A DNA stretch of 64,000 bases from Sediminispirochaeta smaragdinae DSM 11293 (GCF_000143985.1 NC_014364.1:2418001-2482000), one strand, 5' to 3'. Positions 17,651 through 26,358 are shown, counted from the first letter of the stretch. Numbers and translations: made by a program. Notes: a model not told the origin generated them from the sequence alone.

Positions 17651-19102
17651 ATGTCGCTCAATTGGAAAGAGATAGCGTGTATCCTTAGCGAACTTCCCCT
17701 CGCAGGAAGCCATGTCCAGAAGATTGAGCAGCCCGACTTTTCCTCTCTTATTCTTAGGTGCTATGCACCGGGAAATAGATTTGCTCTTTTGGTGGCGCTT
17801 TCCCAGGGAAGAACTCGGCTTCATCTTCTTACCGAAAAGCGGAAGCAAGAGGTCGGGCTTCAGCGTTTCGCCCAGTTCCTTCGTTCTCGAATCAACGGAG
17901 GAAAAATCGTAGAAGCAAAGCAAATAGGTCGTGAGCGTATTGTCGAAATAACCATTCTTCGAGGTGGGGAGACTACCCGGCTTTTTGTCCGTTTATGGGG
18001 TGGAGCAGGTAACATCATTGCATGCGACGAAGATGGGGTGATTCTTGACGCCTTTTATCGACGGCCTGCGAAAAAAGAGATGTCGGGAGAACGTTATCGG
18101 CCAGAGGATCTCATCGCACGTTCCGGTACCCAAAAATCTGAGCGTAGTTTTGAGGTGCGAAGCTACCCAGCCACCGAGGGGCCCTATCCGTTCAATCGCT
18201 ATATTGAAGCCGTTTACCATGAGCAGGAGATCGGTGAAGAGAGGCTCCGTCTACAGAAAAGAGCAAAAGCAATCCTTGATAAACGAATCATTCATTACGG
18301 CAATGCAGTCCGAAGCCTTGAGAAACAAATGACGGAATCCGCATCCAGTGAGAGACTCAGGGAGTATGGTGACCTGCTCATGTCCAACATACACCTCATT
18401 GAGGAGGGTGCGGAGAAATTTGTCTGCTCCTCTTTTGCCGATCCTGACATCACCATCGAAATCCCCCTTGATCCGACATGCTCTCCATCGGAAAACGGAA
18501 CACGTTATTATCAGCGCTATAAAAAGGAAAAAACGAAACGAGGTTTTCTTGAACAAGATCTTGCATCGGCCCGCAGAGAACTGATTCGTTACGAAGAGTT
18601 TTCTCGCAAGCTTTCCGCAGAGCTCCCCGATGAAGAGGTAATTGAGTTTCTGAACGACTTTCTTCGGGGTGAAAAAAGCAGAAACAGCAAAGAGGCGGAA
18701 CGTGAGGCCCCTGGATCGGGGCTTCGGTTCTTTAGCGGAATTTTCACCTTGCTTGTCGGACGAAGTGCAAAGGAAAATGATCAATTACTGCGAACATCGG
18801 TTCGGGGCAACGATTACTGGCTTCATGCACGGGATTTTCCGGGAGCATACGTCTTCATCAAGAATATGCCTGGTAAAAGCATTCCGCTGGATGTCCTCCT
18901 TGATGCGGGAAATCTCGCACTTTTCTTCTCTCAGGGAAAAAACGGGGGAAAGGGAGAGCTTTACTACACGCAGGTCAAATATCTGCGGAGGGCCAAACAC
19001 GGGAAAACAGGGCTGGTTATTCCTACCAGAGAAAAAAATCTCTCGGTAGTACTTGATCAAGGTCGACTTGACAGACTTCTCGGAAAGGAGAAGGAACCAT
19101 GA
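17651..19102 (+). CDS. rqcH: RqcH/Rqc2-type NFACT ribosome quality-control protein
   Basis: NFACT-family protein, 483 aa. In bacteria RqcH binds stalled 50S-peptidyl-tRNA and recruits alanyl-tRNA to add Ala tails; older names are FbpA and fibronectin-binding. The N-terminal NFACT-N core (LNWKEIACILSELPLAGSHVQKI...) is followed by a coiled-coil segment (about residues 195-345). The C-terminal NFACT-R domain has RGNDYWLHARDFPGAYVFIK, close to the conserved DxWLHA(R)DxPG(S)H motif. At 483 aa it is shorter than Bacillus RqcH (about 570 aa), and no NFACT-C-like tail is apparent. It starts directly after the macrodomain stop. The stop overlaps the next ATG (ATGA). Confidence 0.88.
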   Translation: MSLNWKEIACILSELPLAGSHVQKIEQPDFSSLILRCYAPGNRFALLVALSQGRTRLHLLTEKRKQEVGLQRFAQFLRSRINGGKIVEAKQIGRERIVEITILRGGETTRLFVRLWGGAGNIIACDEDGVILDAFYRRPAKKEMSGERYRPEDLIARSGTQKSERSFEVRSYPATEGPYPFNRYIEAVYHEQEIGEERLRLQKRAKAILDKRIIHYGNAVRSLEKQMTESASSERLREYGDLLMSNIHLIEEGAEKFVCSSFADPDITIEIPLDPTCSPSENGTRYYQRYKKEKTKRGFLEQDLASARRELIRYEEFSRKLSAELPDEEVIEFLNDFLRGEKSRNSKEAEREAPGSGLRFFSGIFTLLVGRSAKENDQLLRTSVRGNDYWLHARDFPGAYVFIKNMPGKSIPLDVLLDAGNLALFFSQGKNGGKGELYYTQVKYLRRAKHGKTGLVIPTREKNLSVVLDQGRLDRLLGKEKEP

Positions 19103-19635
19103 TAGAAAAAAAGGAACAGGATATTTTACTAAAGGATGTTCGAGAGCAGATCTCCGCCGTCCTTGAACATCGGGCACCGCAGTTTCTTCCTGTCGACTCT
19201 CCCCAACTGGCACGAAAGAGGGGTGCCTTTGTCACTCTTCGCAGGAACGGAGCCTTGCGTGGCTGCATCGGGCACATCAGGGCCATCGCTCCCTTGAGAG
19301 AAACGATCAGAGAACTCGCATGTTCCAGTGCTTTTGAGGATCCCCGATTTCCGGCCCTTACTCTTGCCGAACTCGGAGATCTTGAAATAGAAATATCTGT
19401 ACTCACCACGTTAAAGGAAGTGGCGGGGCCTGAAGATTTTCATCCGGGGCACGACGGGATTCTTATCGATAATGGTCGAGCCTCAGCCGTGTTCCTTCCT
19501 CAGGTCGCAGAAGAACAGGGATGGGACCGCAACCAAACCCTTTCGCACCTTTGCCTGAAAGCAGGACTACGGCCCATGGCATGGGCCGAATCAGGAATGC
19601 ATTTCTTCACCTTCCAGGCTCAAGTGTTTTCTTAA
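19099..19635 (+). CDS. AMMECR1 domain protein (AmmeMemoRadiSam system A type)
   Basis: 178-aa AMMECR1-domain protein, of unknown enzymatic role. The hallmark LRGCIGHIR is present, along with AFEDPRFPALTLAEL and LEIEISVLTTL and the C-terminal VAEEQGWDRNQTLSHLCLKAGL. AMMECR1 genes often sit with a Memo-domain and a radical-SAM gene, but neither is in this window, so this copy stands alone beside rqcH. The ATG at 19099 overlaps the rqcH stop as ATGA. Confidence 0.92.
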   Translation: MIEKKEQDILLKDVREQISAVLEHRAPQFLPVDSPQLARKRGAFVTLRRNGALRGCIGHIRAIAPLRETIRELACSSAFEDPRFPALTLAELGDLEIEISVLTTLKEVAGPEDFHPGHDGILIDNGRASAVFLPQVAEEQGWDRNQTLSHLCLKAGLRPMAWAESGMHFFTFQAQVFS

Positions 19636-19648
19636 AAAAGGAGCATCT

Positions 19649-21106
19649 ATGATCACCCACTCGGCTGAGCATCTTCTCATCCCCATTGCAAAACGGGGAG
19701 CACTTTCTTCCCATCAAATTGTACAAAAAGAACGATCTTCCGGAACAATCATCGACCTGGACGGGAAAAAACATCAATGGAACTGGTATGGGTTTATCGA
19801 AATTGATGGGATGCTCTATGTAAAAGGCGATCCGATGGATGTTGAGGTCGTAACGGTATCGGATAAGGATGCGCTCTATGAGAAGGCAGCCCTTCTTTAT
19901 CATGCCTTTCTCTATGCCTCAAGCGAAACGAGCCACGGTTTTTTTTATACCCGGGATGAAGGTTCCAGACTTACCGGAATTCTTGTTCTTCCCCAGCTTT
20001 TACGGGAGATGGCCGAGGCAAACAGCGACGAGGATGACGCCTTATATCCGGTAATCCAGATCCCCCCTTCCCGGCTTTCCCGGACGGAATGGAAAAACGA
20101 ATATGCAGCCTTTTTGTCAGCCTGTTTCCTTTATCGCTTTCTTCTTGGGGTTAATCCCTTTCCGTCGACGGAATTCTCCTCATCCTATGAGCGCGCCGAA
20201 CTCTCCGGCCCTCTCTTTCCCGATTCAATTCGGCCCGAACTCTCAAAGGACGTATCTCATCTGCTGGATGTCTCTCTTTCGCTTCCTGCTGCATTGAAGA
20301 AACGCGGCTCCTATGAGCTCGAAGAGGTTCGCCGGACCCTCAAGGAATATCCCGCAAGACTTGCAACGATTGAGAACACTGAGAATGATGATGCGAATTT
20401 CGGGATCTCAGGGGTAGAGGCTGCACGTAAAAACGAAAATGTGCAGGAAGCCCATACCATTGAAGAAAAGAGATCTGCCCCTCTGCGACGAAGGATATAC
20501 CTACGAAGGCACAAAAAGCGGTTAATCATTATTGGTTCGGCGGCTGCCGTCTTTCTTTTCCTTGCCTCGTTTATTGGGAATCTTCTTTTTCGTGCTCGAC
20601 CTACCGACGGATTGCCTCCTGAGCAGGTGGTAGAGCATTTTTATCAGGCAAGGAACAACCTCGATCATGAGACCCTCGATGCCTGTCTGGAAGGGTCCAC
20701 AGGTTCCTATCTTGTCGATGAGGTAACGACGCTGTTTGTTATTACAAGGGTTCGCCTCGGATATGAAGGCAGTGATGTGCTCATACCTGCCGAAAGGTGG
20801 CTCTCCACCGGAGCAAAAGAGCCCAAGGAGGGGGCAATAATCTACGGTGTTGCAGCCGTAGCTATCACCCCGATTTCACGTGATGAGGAGACGGCACAGT
20901 TTCAAAGTTCCTATCTGCAGGTGGTACCGAGCTCGGGAGAAGAACAAGACGTGGGTTCCGAACCTTATAAGATAAGCAGAATAAACGAAAAACTTTCTCT
21001 CGAAAAGAAAAGCCGCAGATGGGAAATCAATACGATAACGCCCATCGAGAGCTCCCCGATATCACGGCAGGAAGCCCTCGACTATGTTAGTCGCCAAAGC
21101 CCATGA
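19649..21106 (+). CDS. Unknown single-pass membrane protein, probably lineage-specific
   Basis: 485-aa protein that I do not recognise. AAAGGAG 6 nt before ATG 19649 makes the start firm. Residues 1-280 look cytoplasmic and globular. A basic stretch (RRRIYLRRHKKR) leads into one membrane helix (about residues 290-312), with the C-terminus probably outside. The C-terminal 170 residues have an alpha/beta pattern beginning EQVVEHFYQARNNLDHETLDACLEG, reminiscent of small NTF2-like folds, but this is only an impression. It is the last gene of the hisD-like operon and its end overlaps the fecR-domain gene by 20 bp. Confidence 0.8.
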   Translation: MITHSAEHLLIPIAKRGALSSHQIVQKERSSGTIIDLDGKKHQWNWYGFIEIDGMLYVKGDPMDVEVVTVSDKDALYEKAALLYHAFLYASSETSHGFFYTRDEGSRLTGILVLPQLLREMAEANSDEDDALYPVIQIPPSRLSRTEWKNEYAAFLSACFLYRFLLGVNPFPSTEFSSSYERAELSGPLFPDSIRPELSKDVSHLLDVSLSLPAALKKRGSYELEEVRRTLKEYPARLATIENTENDDANFGISGVEAARKNENVQEAHTIEEKRSAPLRRRIYLRRHKKRLIIIGSAAAVFLFLASFIGNLLFRARPTDGLPPEQVVEHFYQARNNLDHETLDACLEGSTGSYLVDEVTTLFVITRVRLGYEGSDVLIPAERWLSTGAKEPKEGAIIYGVAAVAITPISRDEETAQFQSSYLQVVPSSGEEQDVGSEPYKISRINEKLSLEKKSRRWEINTITPIESSPISRQEALDYVSRQSP

Positions 21107-22073
21107 CAGCACTGATGATCGCCGTAGAGACAAGCCATCCACCGGTAACTGCAAGCCCTGTTGAAATCTTTTCTCTGTCGTCCATACCAGAGAAGAGATT
21201 GTCGTCCTGAGCAATGAAAAGCGCCGAACCGAGTAAAAGTGTTCCTGTAATGCCGCTGACAGCGGAAAGCTTCCGTGCTTTTGCTTTATTGAGTGCAAGA
21301 AAATCATCGGTTTCATCTGTATCTTCGGCTTCAAGGGCGGTTACAAACTCATATTTCTGCCAATAATCAATTCTCGATGAATCGATTGGAAGCACGGAAG
21401 AAAATATCCTCCCCTCGGGAGAAGCCTTTTCGGTCGTTGTCTCGTTGAGAAGTACCATGGTACCGGCATCAAGAACAAGCTCTTCATGACTCTCGGCCGA
21501 GACAACATCGACGGCCCCCTCGAAACAGTAGACCGCTCCTCTGGCTGTCGCTTCAAGCGAATCGCCTGTTTTCTCCGCTATGACATCGAAACCGAAGTCC
21601 GTTCCGCGGACTCCAGCCGTTGCCGATGGTCCCTGCACCTCAAAAGAGCGTCCCCCCGCAAGCTTTGTTACCCTGGCGCGAACCCTGCCGTAGGTAAGAC
21701 GAAGAGAACCGACATCCTCTGCACTACTTCCTTTCGGAATGGAAAAGCTCGTTTGTTCGGAAACCTTTATAATACGATCCCCCGGTTCAAGTAAAATCTC
21801 AAGAAAGGCATGCTCATAGGTATTGATATAATCACCGAAATGCAATTCGGTCCCCTCGACATAATCGACCAACGGGTCATAGTAGCGCTTTTGCCCATCT
21901 CGAACGATCTCAAATCCTCCGCCGTCGGAGAAAACGATGTAGCCGGCTCTTGCTGAGATTCCTGTCGAATTTCCAGCAGTCGTTTCTTGTCCCCATACCG
22001 TCCATGGTGGCATCATCCATGCCAGGCAGATTACAAGAATCAGGATGTTTCTTTTTCGGTCTTCTTTTCTCAT
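21087..22073 (-). CDS. Secreted FecR-domain protein
   Basis: 328-aa exported protein. ATG 22073 is chosen because it lies 5 nt after the miaA stop and opens a signal sequence: RKEDRKR, then a hydrophobic ILILVICLAWMM core, with a likely cut near VWG-QE. The longer upstream frame would overlap miaA. Residues about 75-170 form a FecR-like beta domain: LEPGDRIIKVSEQTSFSIP, GRVRARVTKLAG and FEVQGPSATAGVRGTDFGFDV, the last block being typical. A short hydrophobic stretch near the C-terminus may be a second membrane segment. No sigma factor or TonB receptor is nearby, so this is a free-standing FecR domain rather than an anti-sigma regulator. Confidence 0.82.
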   Translation of the reverse strand: MRKEDRKRNILILVICLAWMMPPWTVWGQETTAGNSTGISARAGYIVFSDGGGFEIVRDGQKRYYDPLVDYVEGTELHFGDYINTYEHAFLEILLEPGDRIIKVSEQTSFSIPKGSSAEDVGSLRLTYGRVRARVTKLAGGRSFEVQGPSATAGVRGTDFGFDVIAEKTGDSLEATARGAVYCFEGAVDVVSAESHEELVLDAGTMVLLNETTTEKASPEGRIFSSVLPIDSSRIDYWQKYEFVTALEAEDTDETDDFLALNKAKARKLSAVSGITGTLLLGSALFIAQDDNLFSGMDDREKISTGLAVTGGWLVSTAIISAVMGFGD

Positions 22074-22078
22074 AACAG

Positions 22079-22999
22079 TTATACTATCGGCAATTTTTCG
22101 GCAAAGAGAAAATTTCTTACACATTCTTCAATCTTGGAGCGTTCATCGGGATGAAACCACCGGACATCCGGAAGGGAAGCGAAAAATGTGATCTGTCGCT
22201 TTGCATATCTTCGGCTGTTTCGTTTGATACTCTCCCGTTCATTTCCCGGATCGGTAAAAAACTCTCGATATCCGATCCCTTTCATGGCCGGGGTCTTGGC
22301 ATTGAAGCCAGCGGCGATGAGGCTTGCAACCTCCTGTTCAAGGCCATAATCAAACATGAGATCGACACGCTGATTGATTCTTGCATAGAGTTCCTGCCGA
22401 TCACGCCGTAAGCCGAGACAAAGGAAGCGGTATCCCTCCCTGGGATCCATGGAAGGGGCAAAAGAAGAGTGAGGCTTACCCGTAATGCGGAAAATCTCCA
22501 AAGAACGTTGGATACGGACAAGATCGTTGGGATGAAGCTGTGATGCTCGCTCAGGGTCGACACGCTGTAGCTCGCAATAAAGCGCCTCATGTCCCTTTTC
22601 CGCACACTCTTGGTCCAGCTCATCGCGAATCTTAGAATCTGCAGACGGTAACTGGGGCAAACCGAACATGAAACTTCGGAAATAGAAGGCCGTTCCTCCG
22701 CTCATAAGGGGGATATGCCCATTTTCCAGGATCTTCGAAACAGCCTCATCGGCGAGACGGACAAAATCACCGGCGCTAAAGGGAAGAATAGGATCGATGA
22801 TATCGATTAAATAATGGGGAAGCCTATCAAGCAGATCCCTATCAGGTTTCGCCGTTCCGATTGAAAAACGACGATACACCTGCATCGAATCTGCACTGAT
22901 TACTTCAAAACCGCGGGAAAAGGTAGAGGCGAGCAGATCCGTCTTTCCTACCCCTGTAGGTCCGAAAAGGAATACCAGAGGAATGGCATCGATCGAGAT
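22079..22999 (-). CDS. miaA: tRNA dimethylallyltransferase MiaA, non-AUG start
   Basis: Enzyme that adds a dimethylallyl group to A37 of tRNAs reading UNN codons, about 306 aa. The P-loop LVFLFGPTGVGKTD, the ISADSMQVYRRFSIGTAKP block, HYLIDIIDP, LMSGGTAFYFRSF and the C-terminal YAKRQITFF all fit. No ATG, GTG or TTG exists in frame between the TGA upstream and the P-loop. ATC at 22999 lies 8 nt after GGAGGAG (the rpoZ tail) and would give a normal-length protein; ATT at 22984 and CTG at 22978 are alternatives. ATG at 22989 is one frame off. The rpoZ stop at 23005 is only 5 nt upstream, so coupling is likely. Confidence 0.85.
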   Translation of the reverse strand: MSIDAIPLVFLFGPTGVGKTDLLASTFSRGFEVISADSMQVYRRFSIGTAKPDRDLLDRLPHYLIDIIDPILPFSAGDFVRLADEAVSKILENGHIPLMSGGTAFYFRSFMFGLPQLPSADSKIRDELDQECAEKGHEALYCELQRVDPERASQLHPNDLVRIQRSLEIFRITGKPHSSFAPSMDPREGYRFLCLGLRRDRQELYARINQRVDLMFDYGLEQEVASLIAAGFNAKTPAMKGIGYREFFTDPGNERESIKRNSRRYAKRQITFFASLPDVRWFHPDERSKIEECVRNFLFAEKLPIV

Positions 23000-23004
23000 A
23001 GGAA

Positions 23005-23196
23005 CTACTCCTCCAGGCGATATTTCACCTTTTCCTCAAGTATCTGTCCCATGGCATAGGTAACAACCTTCTCATGTTCCCTCTCGAGATTTTCATCACC
23101 GGTCATGGTAATCTGTCGCGCCCTTTTAATGGCGGCGGACGTAAGCTCATATACATTGCCTTGATGGCTAATGAGTTTATCAAGGGGAAATGGCAT
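23005..23196 (-). CDS. rpoZ: RNA polymerase omega subunit
   Basis: 63-aa omega subunit, which helps assemble beta-prime into RNA polymerase. The sequence has the family pattern PLDKLISHQGNVYELTSAAIKRARQI and a C-terminal GQILEEKVKYRLEE helix. AGGAGA lies 5 nt before the ATG. In other spirochaetes and Firmicutes, omega is also found near gmk/yicC-like genes, and yicC and a nucleotide-kinase-like gene are immediately upstream here. Confidence 0.9.
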   Translation of the reverse strand: MPFPLDKLISHQGNVYELTSAAIKRARQITMTGDENLEREHEKVVTYAMGQILEEKVKYRLEE

Positions 23197-23247
23197 ATAG
23201 ATCTCCTGAGTATAATGCGTTTATCTTAATCTTTGTTATTATAGCGA

Positions 23248-23808
23248 TCATATAAGAGTCTGTAAAGCACGCTCGACAATCATCTTGGCTATCTCTTCAG
23301 GGAAAAGATTTTCAACATTGATGACCATATCGGCAAATTCGTAGTCATCGTTGTCTATATCGTAAATTTTCAGGTAGCGATCATGATCCCGTTGATCACG
23401 CTGATGAGTCTCTTTTATATTCTTTTCCAGGCTTCCGCCCTCCCGGCGCAGAATTCTTTCGGCCCGAACCAGCAAGGAAGCATAAAGGTAGACCTTCAGA
23501 TGAGCCGAATTAAACATCCAGATGGCAAGTCTTGATCCCAATACCGACGGACGCTCTTTCGCCATCTCGACCTGACGTCTGTCAAGTTCGCGATCAATGT
23601 CGAAATTCGTCTCTGCCATTTTGCAAAGCTCGGCAAAGGTGACACCCCGCTCCTCGGCAAGCTGCCGAAAGGTGAAATTCACCAACTGGATGCCCAATTT
23701 TTCCGCACAAAGGGCACTGACGGTACTGTTACCGCATCCACTTTTCCCTGAGACGGCAATGCCGAACCCCTTTGGAAAAGAGAGAAAGGAATCGCTGTTA
23801 TTCGACAT
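23248..23808 (-). CDS. Cytidylate kinase-like P-loop kinase
   Basis: 186-aa P-loop nucleotide kinase of the cytidylate-kinase-like family (short form). The P-loop GIAVSGKSGCGNSTVSA has Asn where Lys is usual in Walker A GKSGCGKST, and the lid region is IKETHQRDQRDHDRYLKIYDID. The Asn at the Walker lysine position would normally weaken ATP binding, so activity is uncertain. The ATG at 23808 is preferred because GGGAG lies about 10 nt upstream. A longer start would overlap yicC by 38 nt. It sits in the yicC-rpoZ-miaA operon where many bacteria have gmk. Confidence 0.8.
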   Translation of the reverse strand: MSNNSDSFLSFPKGFGIAVSGKSGCGNSTVSALCAEKLGIQLVNFTFRQLAEERGVTFAELCKMAETNFDIDRELDRRQVEMAKERPSVLGSRLAIWMFNSAHLKVYLYASLLVRAERILRREGGSLEKNIKETHQRDQRDHDRYLKIYDIDNDDYEFADMVINVENLFPEEIAKMIVERALQTLI

Positions 23809-24664
23809 TTCGTAACTGCTCCCTAATATTCTCAATAGCTTCTTTCATCTCTACCACGGCATGACCAATTTCCGCTATCGTATTCTTTGAACCAATGGTA
23901 TTCACCTCTCTGTTCATTTCCTGGCAGAGAAAATCGAGCTTTTTCCCCACAGCGCCCTGTTGCCCGGCAATGGCTTCAAAATGGGCAATATGCGTATCAA
24001 GCCTGTTTATTTCTTCGGCAACACCATATTTCATCAAAAGAACAGCAACCTCCGATAGTATTCTGTTTTCATCAAAGGTGCCGTCGGTAAGCTGTTTGAA
24101 TCGCTCAAGAAGTGCATCGTAGAGCTTTTTTTCAAGTGCCGCTGCACCGGATCTGACTATAGTCAGTCCTTTTTTCACCCGTTCAAGATTGGAAAGGATA
24201 TGGGCCTTTGTCGCCGTTCCCTCACTTGCTCTGGAATGTTCGAAAGATTCGAGGATCTCATCTAATAGGGGAATAATAACACGACGGTAGCGCTCGATAT
24301 CCCGATTTTTCACCGACTTCAGTACGCCATCCATATTGAGCAAAAGAGGAAACAAAGAAGAAGATGACTCCCCAAGCGTATCGGCAAGGGTTCGCAAGGC
24401 TCCCATGTAACTCTCGGCAACCTTGAGATCGGGAATGACCTCGATCTCTTCTTGAAGTTCCTTGAGACGGACAGAAAATTCAATCTTTCCTCGTTCGGCC
24501 CTTGCCTTGATCCTATCACGGAAGTCGCTTTCAAGGGGAGAAAGGAAAGGAGGAAGGTTGACGGAAATATCAAGATATCTGTTGTTCCAGGATTTGAGTT
24601 CAACGCTAAGCTGCAAGGCATCGTTGCTGAACTCGGAAAAACCATAGCCGGTCATGCTTTTCAT
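23798..24664 (-). CDS. yicC: YicC family endoribonuclease-like protein
   Basis: 288-aa YicC/YloC family protein; family members are linked to RNA turnover and stationary-phase survival. It starts MKSMTGYGFSEF, the hallmark MTGYG, and ends GSKNTIAEIGHAVVEMKEAIENIREQLRNVE, as the family does. Another conserved block is ELKSWNNRYLDISVNLP. ATG 24664 overlaps the murC stop as ATGA, with AAAGGAG 8-9 nt upstream. The next gene overlaps its end by 11 nt. Confidence 0.93.
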   Translation of the reverse strand: MKSMTGYGFSEFSNDALQLSVELKSWNNRYLDISVNLPPFLSPLESDFRDRIKARAERGKIEFSVRLKELQEEIEVIPDLKVAESYMGALRTLADTLGESSSSLFPLLLNMDGVLKSVKNRDIERYRRVIIPLLDEILESFEHSRASEGTATKAHILSNLERVKKGLTIVRSGAAALEKKLYDALLERFKQLTDGTFDENRILSEVAVLLMKYGVAEEINRLDTHIAHFEAIAGQQGAVGKKLDFLCQEMNREVNTIGSKNTIAEIGHAVVEMKEAIENIREQLRNVE

Positions 24665-26106
24665 TGCTGATTGCTCCTTTGAAGAAAATGGTTGTACAGT
24701 GCCTTTCCCAGCTCCCAATTGTTTCCGGCTCCCATCGTTACAAACAGATCCCCCTGCCGCAAACTTTGAGATAAAGGTTCAAAGGCATCAAGAGGATGAT
24801 CGTAGTAGCGTACCGCTGAGGAGTGTTGTTTCACCCGGTCGAAGAGGCTTCTTCCGTCGACATTTCCTTTTTTTTCACGGGCGGATGCGTAGATTTCATG
24901 AAGGATGACCTCATCGGCATCCGTAAACGCTTCGGCGAACTGATCAAGCAAGGCTTCGGTCCGTGAATAGGTGTGGCTCATAAAATCGATCACGATACGC
25001 CGTTCCGGATAAAACTCACGAAATCCGGCAAGTGTTCGTCTGATCTCCGTGGGATGATGTCCGTAATCATCGAGAAACAGCACACCGCCTGCCTCTCCCA
25101 GGATTTCCGAGCGTCGCTTGCTTCCCGAAAAGCCCTCCAGCTCCCGACGAACAGATTCCATCCCATAGGTATCGAATGATTCCCTGTCGCTCATTTCGCG
25201 AATCAAGGCAAAGGCCGCAAGCGCATCTTTGGCTATATGTTCTCCGGGAATGCGCAGGGAAAATTCCCCATCGATACAGGCGACGGTAAACCGATTTCGT
25301 TCGTCCCTCACCGACCTGCCGGTCATCCTATAATCCCCTGGAGCCGATATACCGTAGGGAACCAACCGCACGTCCTCCCGTATTGCAGAGAGCCTTCGAG
25401 CGACCTCACAGGCCCCTTCGTCATCGTGACAATAAATAAGTACGCCTCCCTTTGATAAACGAAGAGCATATTCAACAAAAGCGCTCATGATATCATCGAT
25501 ATCCCTGAAATAGTCGAGATGATCGGCCTCGACGCTGGTCAGGACGATCCATTGAGGATAAAAGCTGAGAAAATGACGTCGATATTCACAGGTTTCGGCG
25601 ATAAAAAACGAATCGCCGCCAAAAAAAATAGAGCCTCCGCCGAAAGCCGGAACAGCGGAACCGGCGAGGACAAAGGCAGGAAGCGCGGCAGCTCTGGCCA
25701 TCACCCCGGCAAGGGCAGATGTGGTGGTCTTTCCGTGAGAACCGGCAATACCTGCAAAGGGTACGGTTTCACTGATTGATCCGAGCGCTTGAGTATAGGA
25801 AAGAACAGGTATACCTTGCCCAAAGGCGGCAAGGATCTCGGGATGTTTCTCAGGATCGTAGGCCGCGGAGTAGATGAGCCCAGCCGCATCTTTTGGGAGA
25901 TTTTCTTTGCGAAACTCCTCGAAAAAGGGGATTCCAAGTCGTTTTAGAACATCATCGGTGTAAAAGTGTTCGGCCGTATCGCTACCGGAAACAATAGCAC
26001 CCTGTCTTAGCAGAAGTTCGGCGAGAGCGGCCATTCCGGTACCCTTTATGCCGACCAAATGAAATTTAAGACCGGATATATCCCCGCACAGTGATATTCG
26101 TTGCAT
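24661..26106 (-). CDS. murC: UDP-N-acetylmuramate-L-alanine ligase
   Basis: Cytoplasmic peptidoglycan-synthesis ligase that adds L-Ala to UDP-MurNAc, about 481 aa. It has the N-terminal UDP-binding LVGIKGTGMAALAELL, ATP loop GIAGSHGKTTTSA, VLTSVEADHLDYF, and FLDDYGHHPTEIRRTL with MSHTYSRTEALLDQF. The glycine-rich first loop (GIKGTGM instead of GIGGIGM) is a small variation. ATG 26106 gives the usual N-terminus, with no clear Shine-Dalgarno; ATG 26121 is the alternative. It is the first gene of a leftward operon to fecR. Confidence 0.92.
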   Translation of the reverse strand: MQRISLCGDISGLKFHLVGIKGTGMAALAELLLRQGAIVSGSDTAEHFYTDDVLKRLGIPFFEEFRKENLPKDAAGLIYSAAYDPEKHPEILAAFGQGIPVLSYTQALGSISETVPFAGIAGSHGKTTTSALAGVMARAAALPAFVLAGSAVPAFGGGSIFFGGDSFFIAETCEYRRHFLSFYPQWIVLTSVEADHLDYFRDIDDIMSAFVEYALRLSKGGVLIYCHDDEGACEVARRLSAIREDVRLVPYGISAPGDYRMTGRSVRDERNRFTVACIDGEFSLRIPGEHIAKDALAAFALIREMSDRESFDTYGMESVRRELEGFSGSKRRSEILGEAGGVLFLDDYGHHPTEIRRTLAGFREFYPERRIVIDFMSHTYSRTEALLDQFAEAFTDADEVILHEIYASAREKKGNVDGRSLFDRVKQHSSAVRYYDHPLDAFEPLSQSLRQGDLFVTMGAGNNWELGKALYNHFLQRSNQQ

Positions 26107-26358
26107 GATAGGATCATACATTTTGAAAAAAAGATGTGCAACCGCCTATTAAACGTGTAACTATTCTCCCCCTGTGTTGTTTCTATTTTCAGAAAGGGCG
26201 TCGGAATTATCAGGACGAACCGCCTTATGACGGTGATAAACCGACAACGACAGGCACCGTGGCCGTTGGCCAGGATCGCATGCTTCTTTCACTCCTCCTC
26301 TCTTTTGGCTCCGACCATTTCTCTGGTCGGAGCCGCTTTTTTCTGATACAGTTTTTTC
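26107..26358 (+). other. Leader region before yihY with orphan intrinsic terminator; possible ncRNA
   Basis: About 250 bp with no convincing protein gene. On the plus strand it ends in a strong intrinsic terminator (26307-26342), yet no plus-strand gene precedes it because murC points the other way. Either a small RNA of up to about 200 nt is made here, or the terminator attenuates yihY. A 40-codon frame (26227-26347) spans the terminator but has no ribosome site. I do not recognise a known RNA family or riboswitch. Confidence 0.4.
26307..26342 (+). terminator. Strong intrinsic terminator upstream of yihY
   Basis: GGCTCCGACCA (26307-26317), loop TTTCTC, then the exact complement TGGTCGGAGCC (26324-26334) and GCTTTTTT. 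The T-run is only on the plus-strand side. It lies 17 nt before the yihY ATG. Confidence 0.85.

Noticed and set aside
26227-26347. 40-codon frame across the terminator, possible leader peptide
   Set aside because: No ribosome site, and no run of codons for a single amino acid as expected for a classical attenuator peptide.
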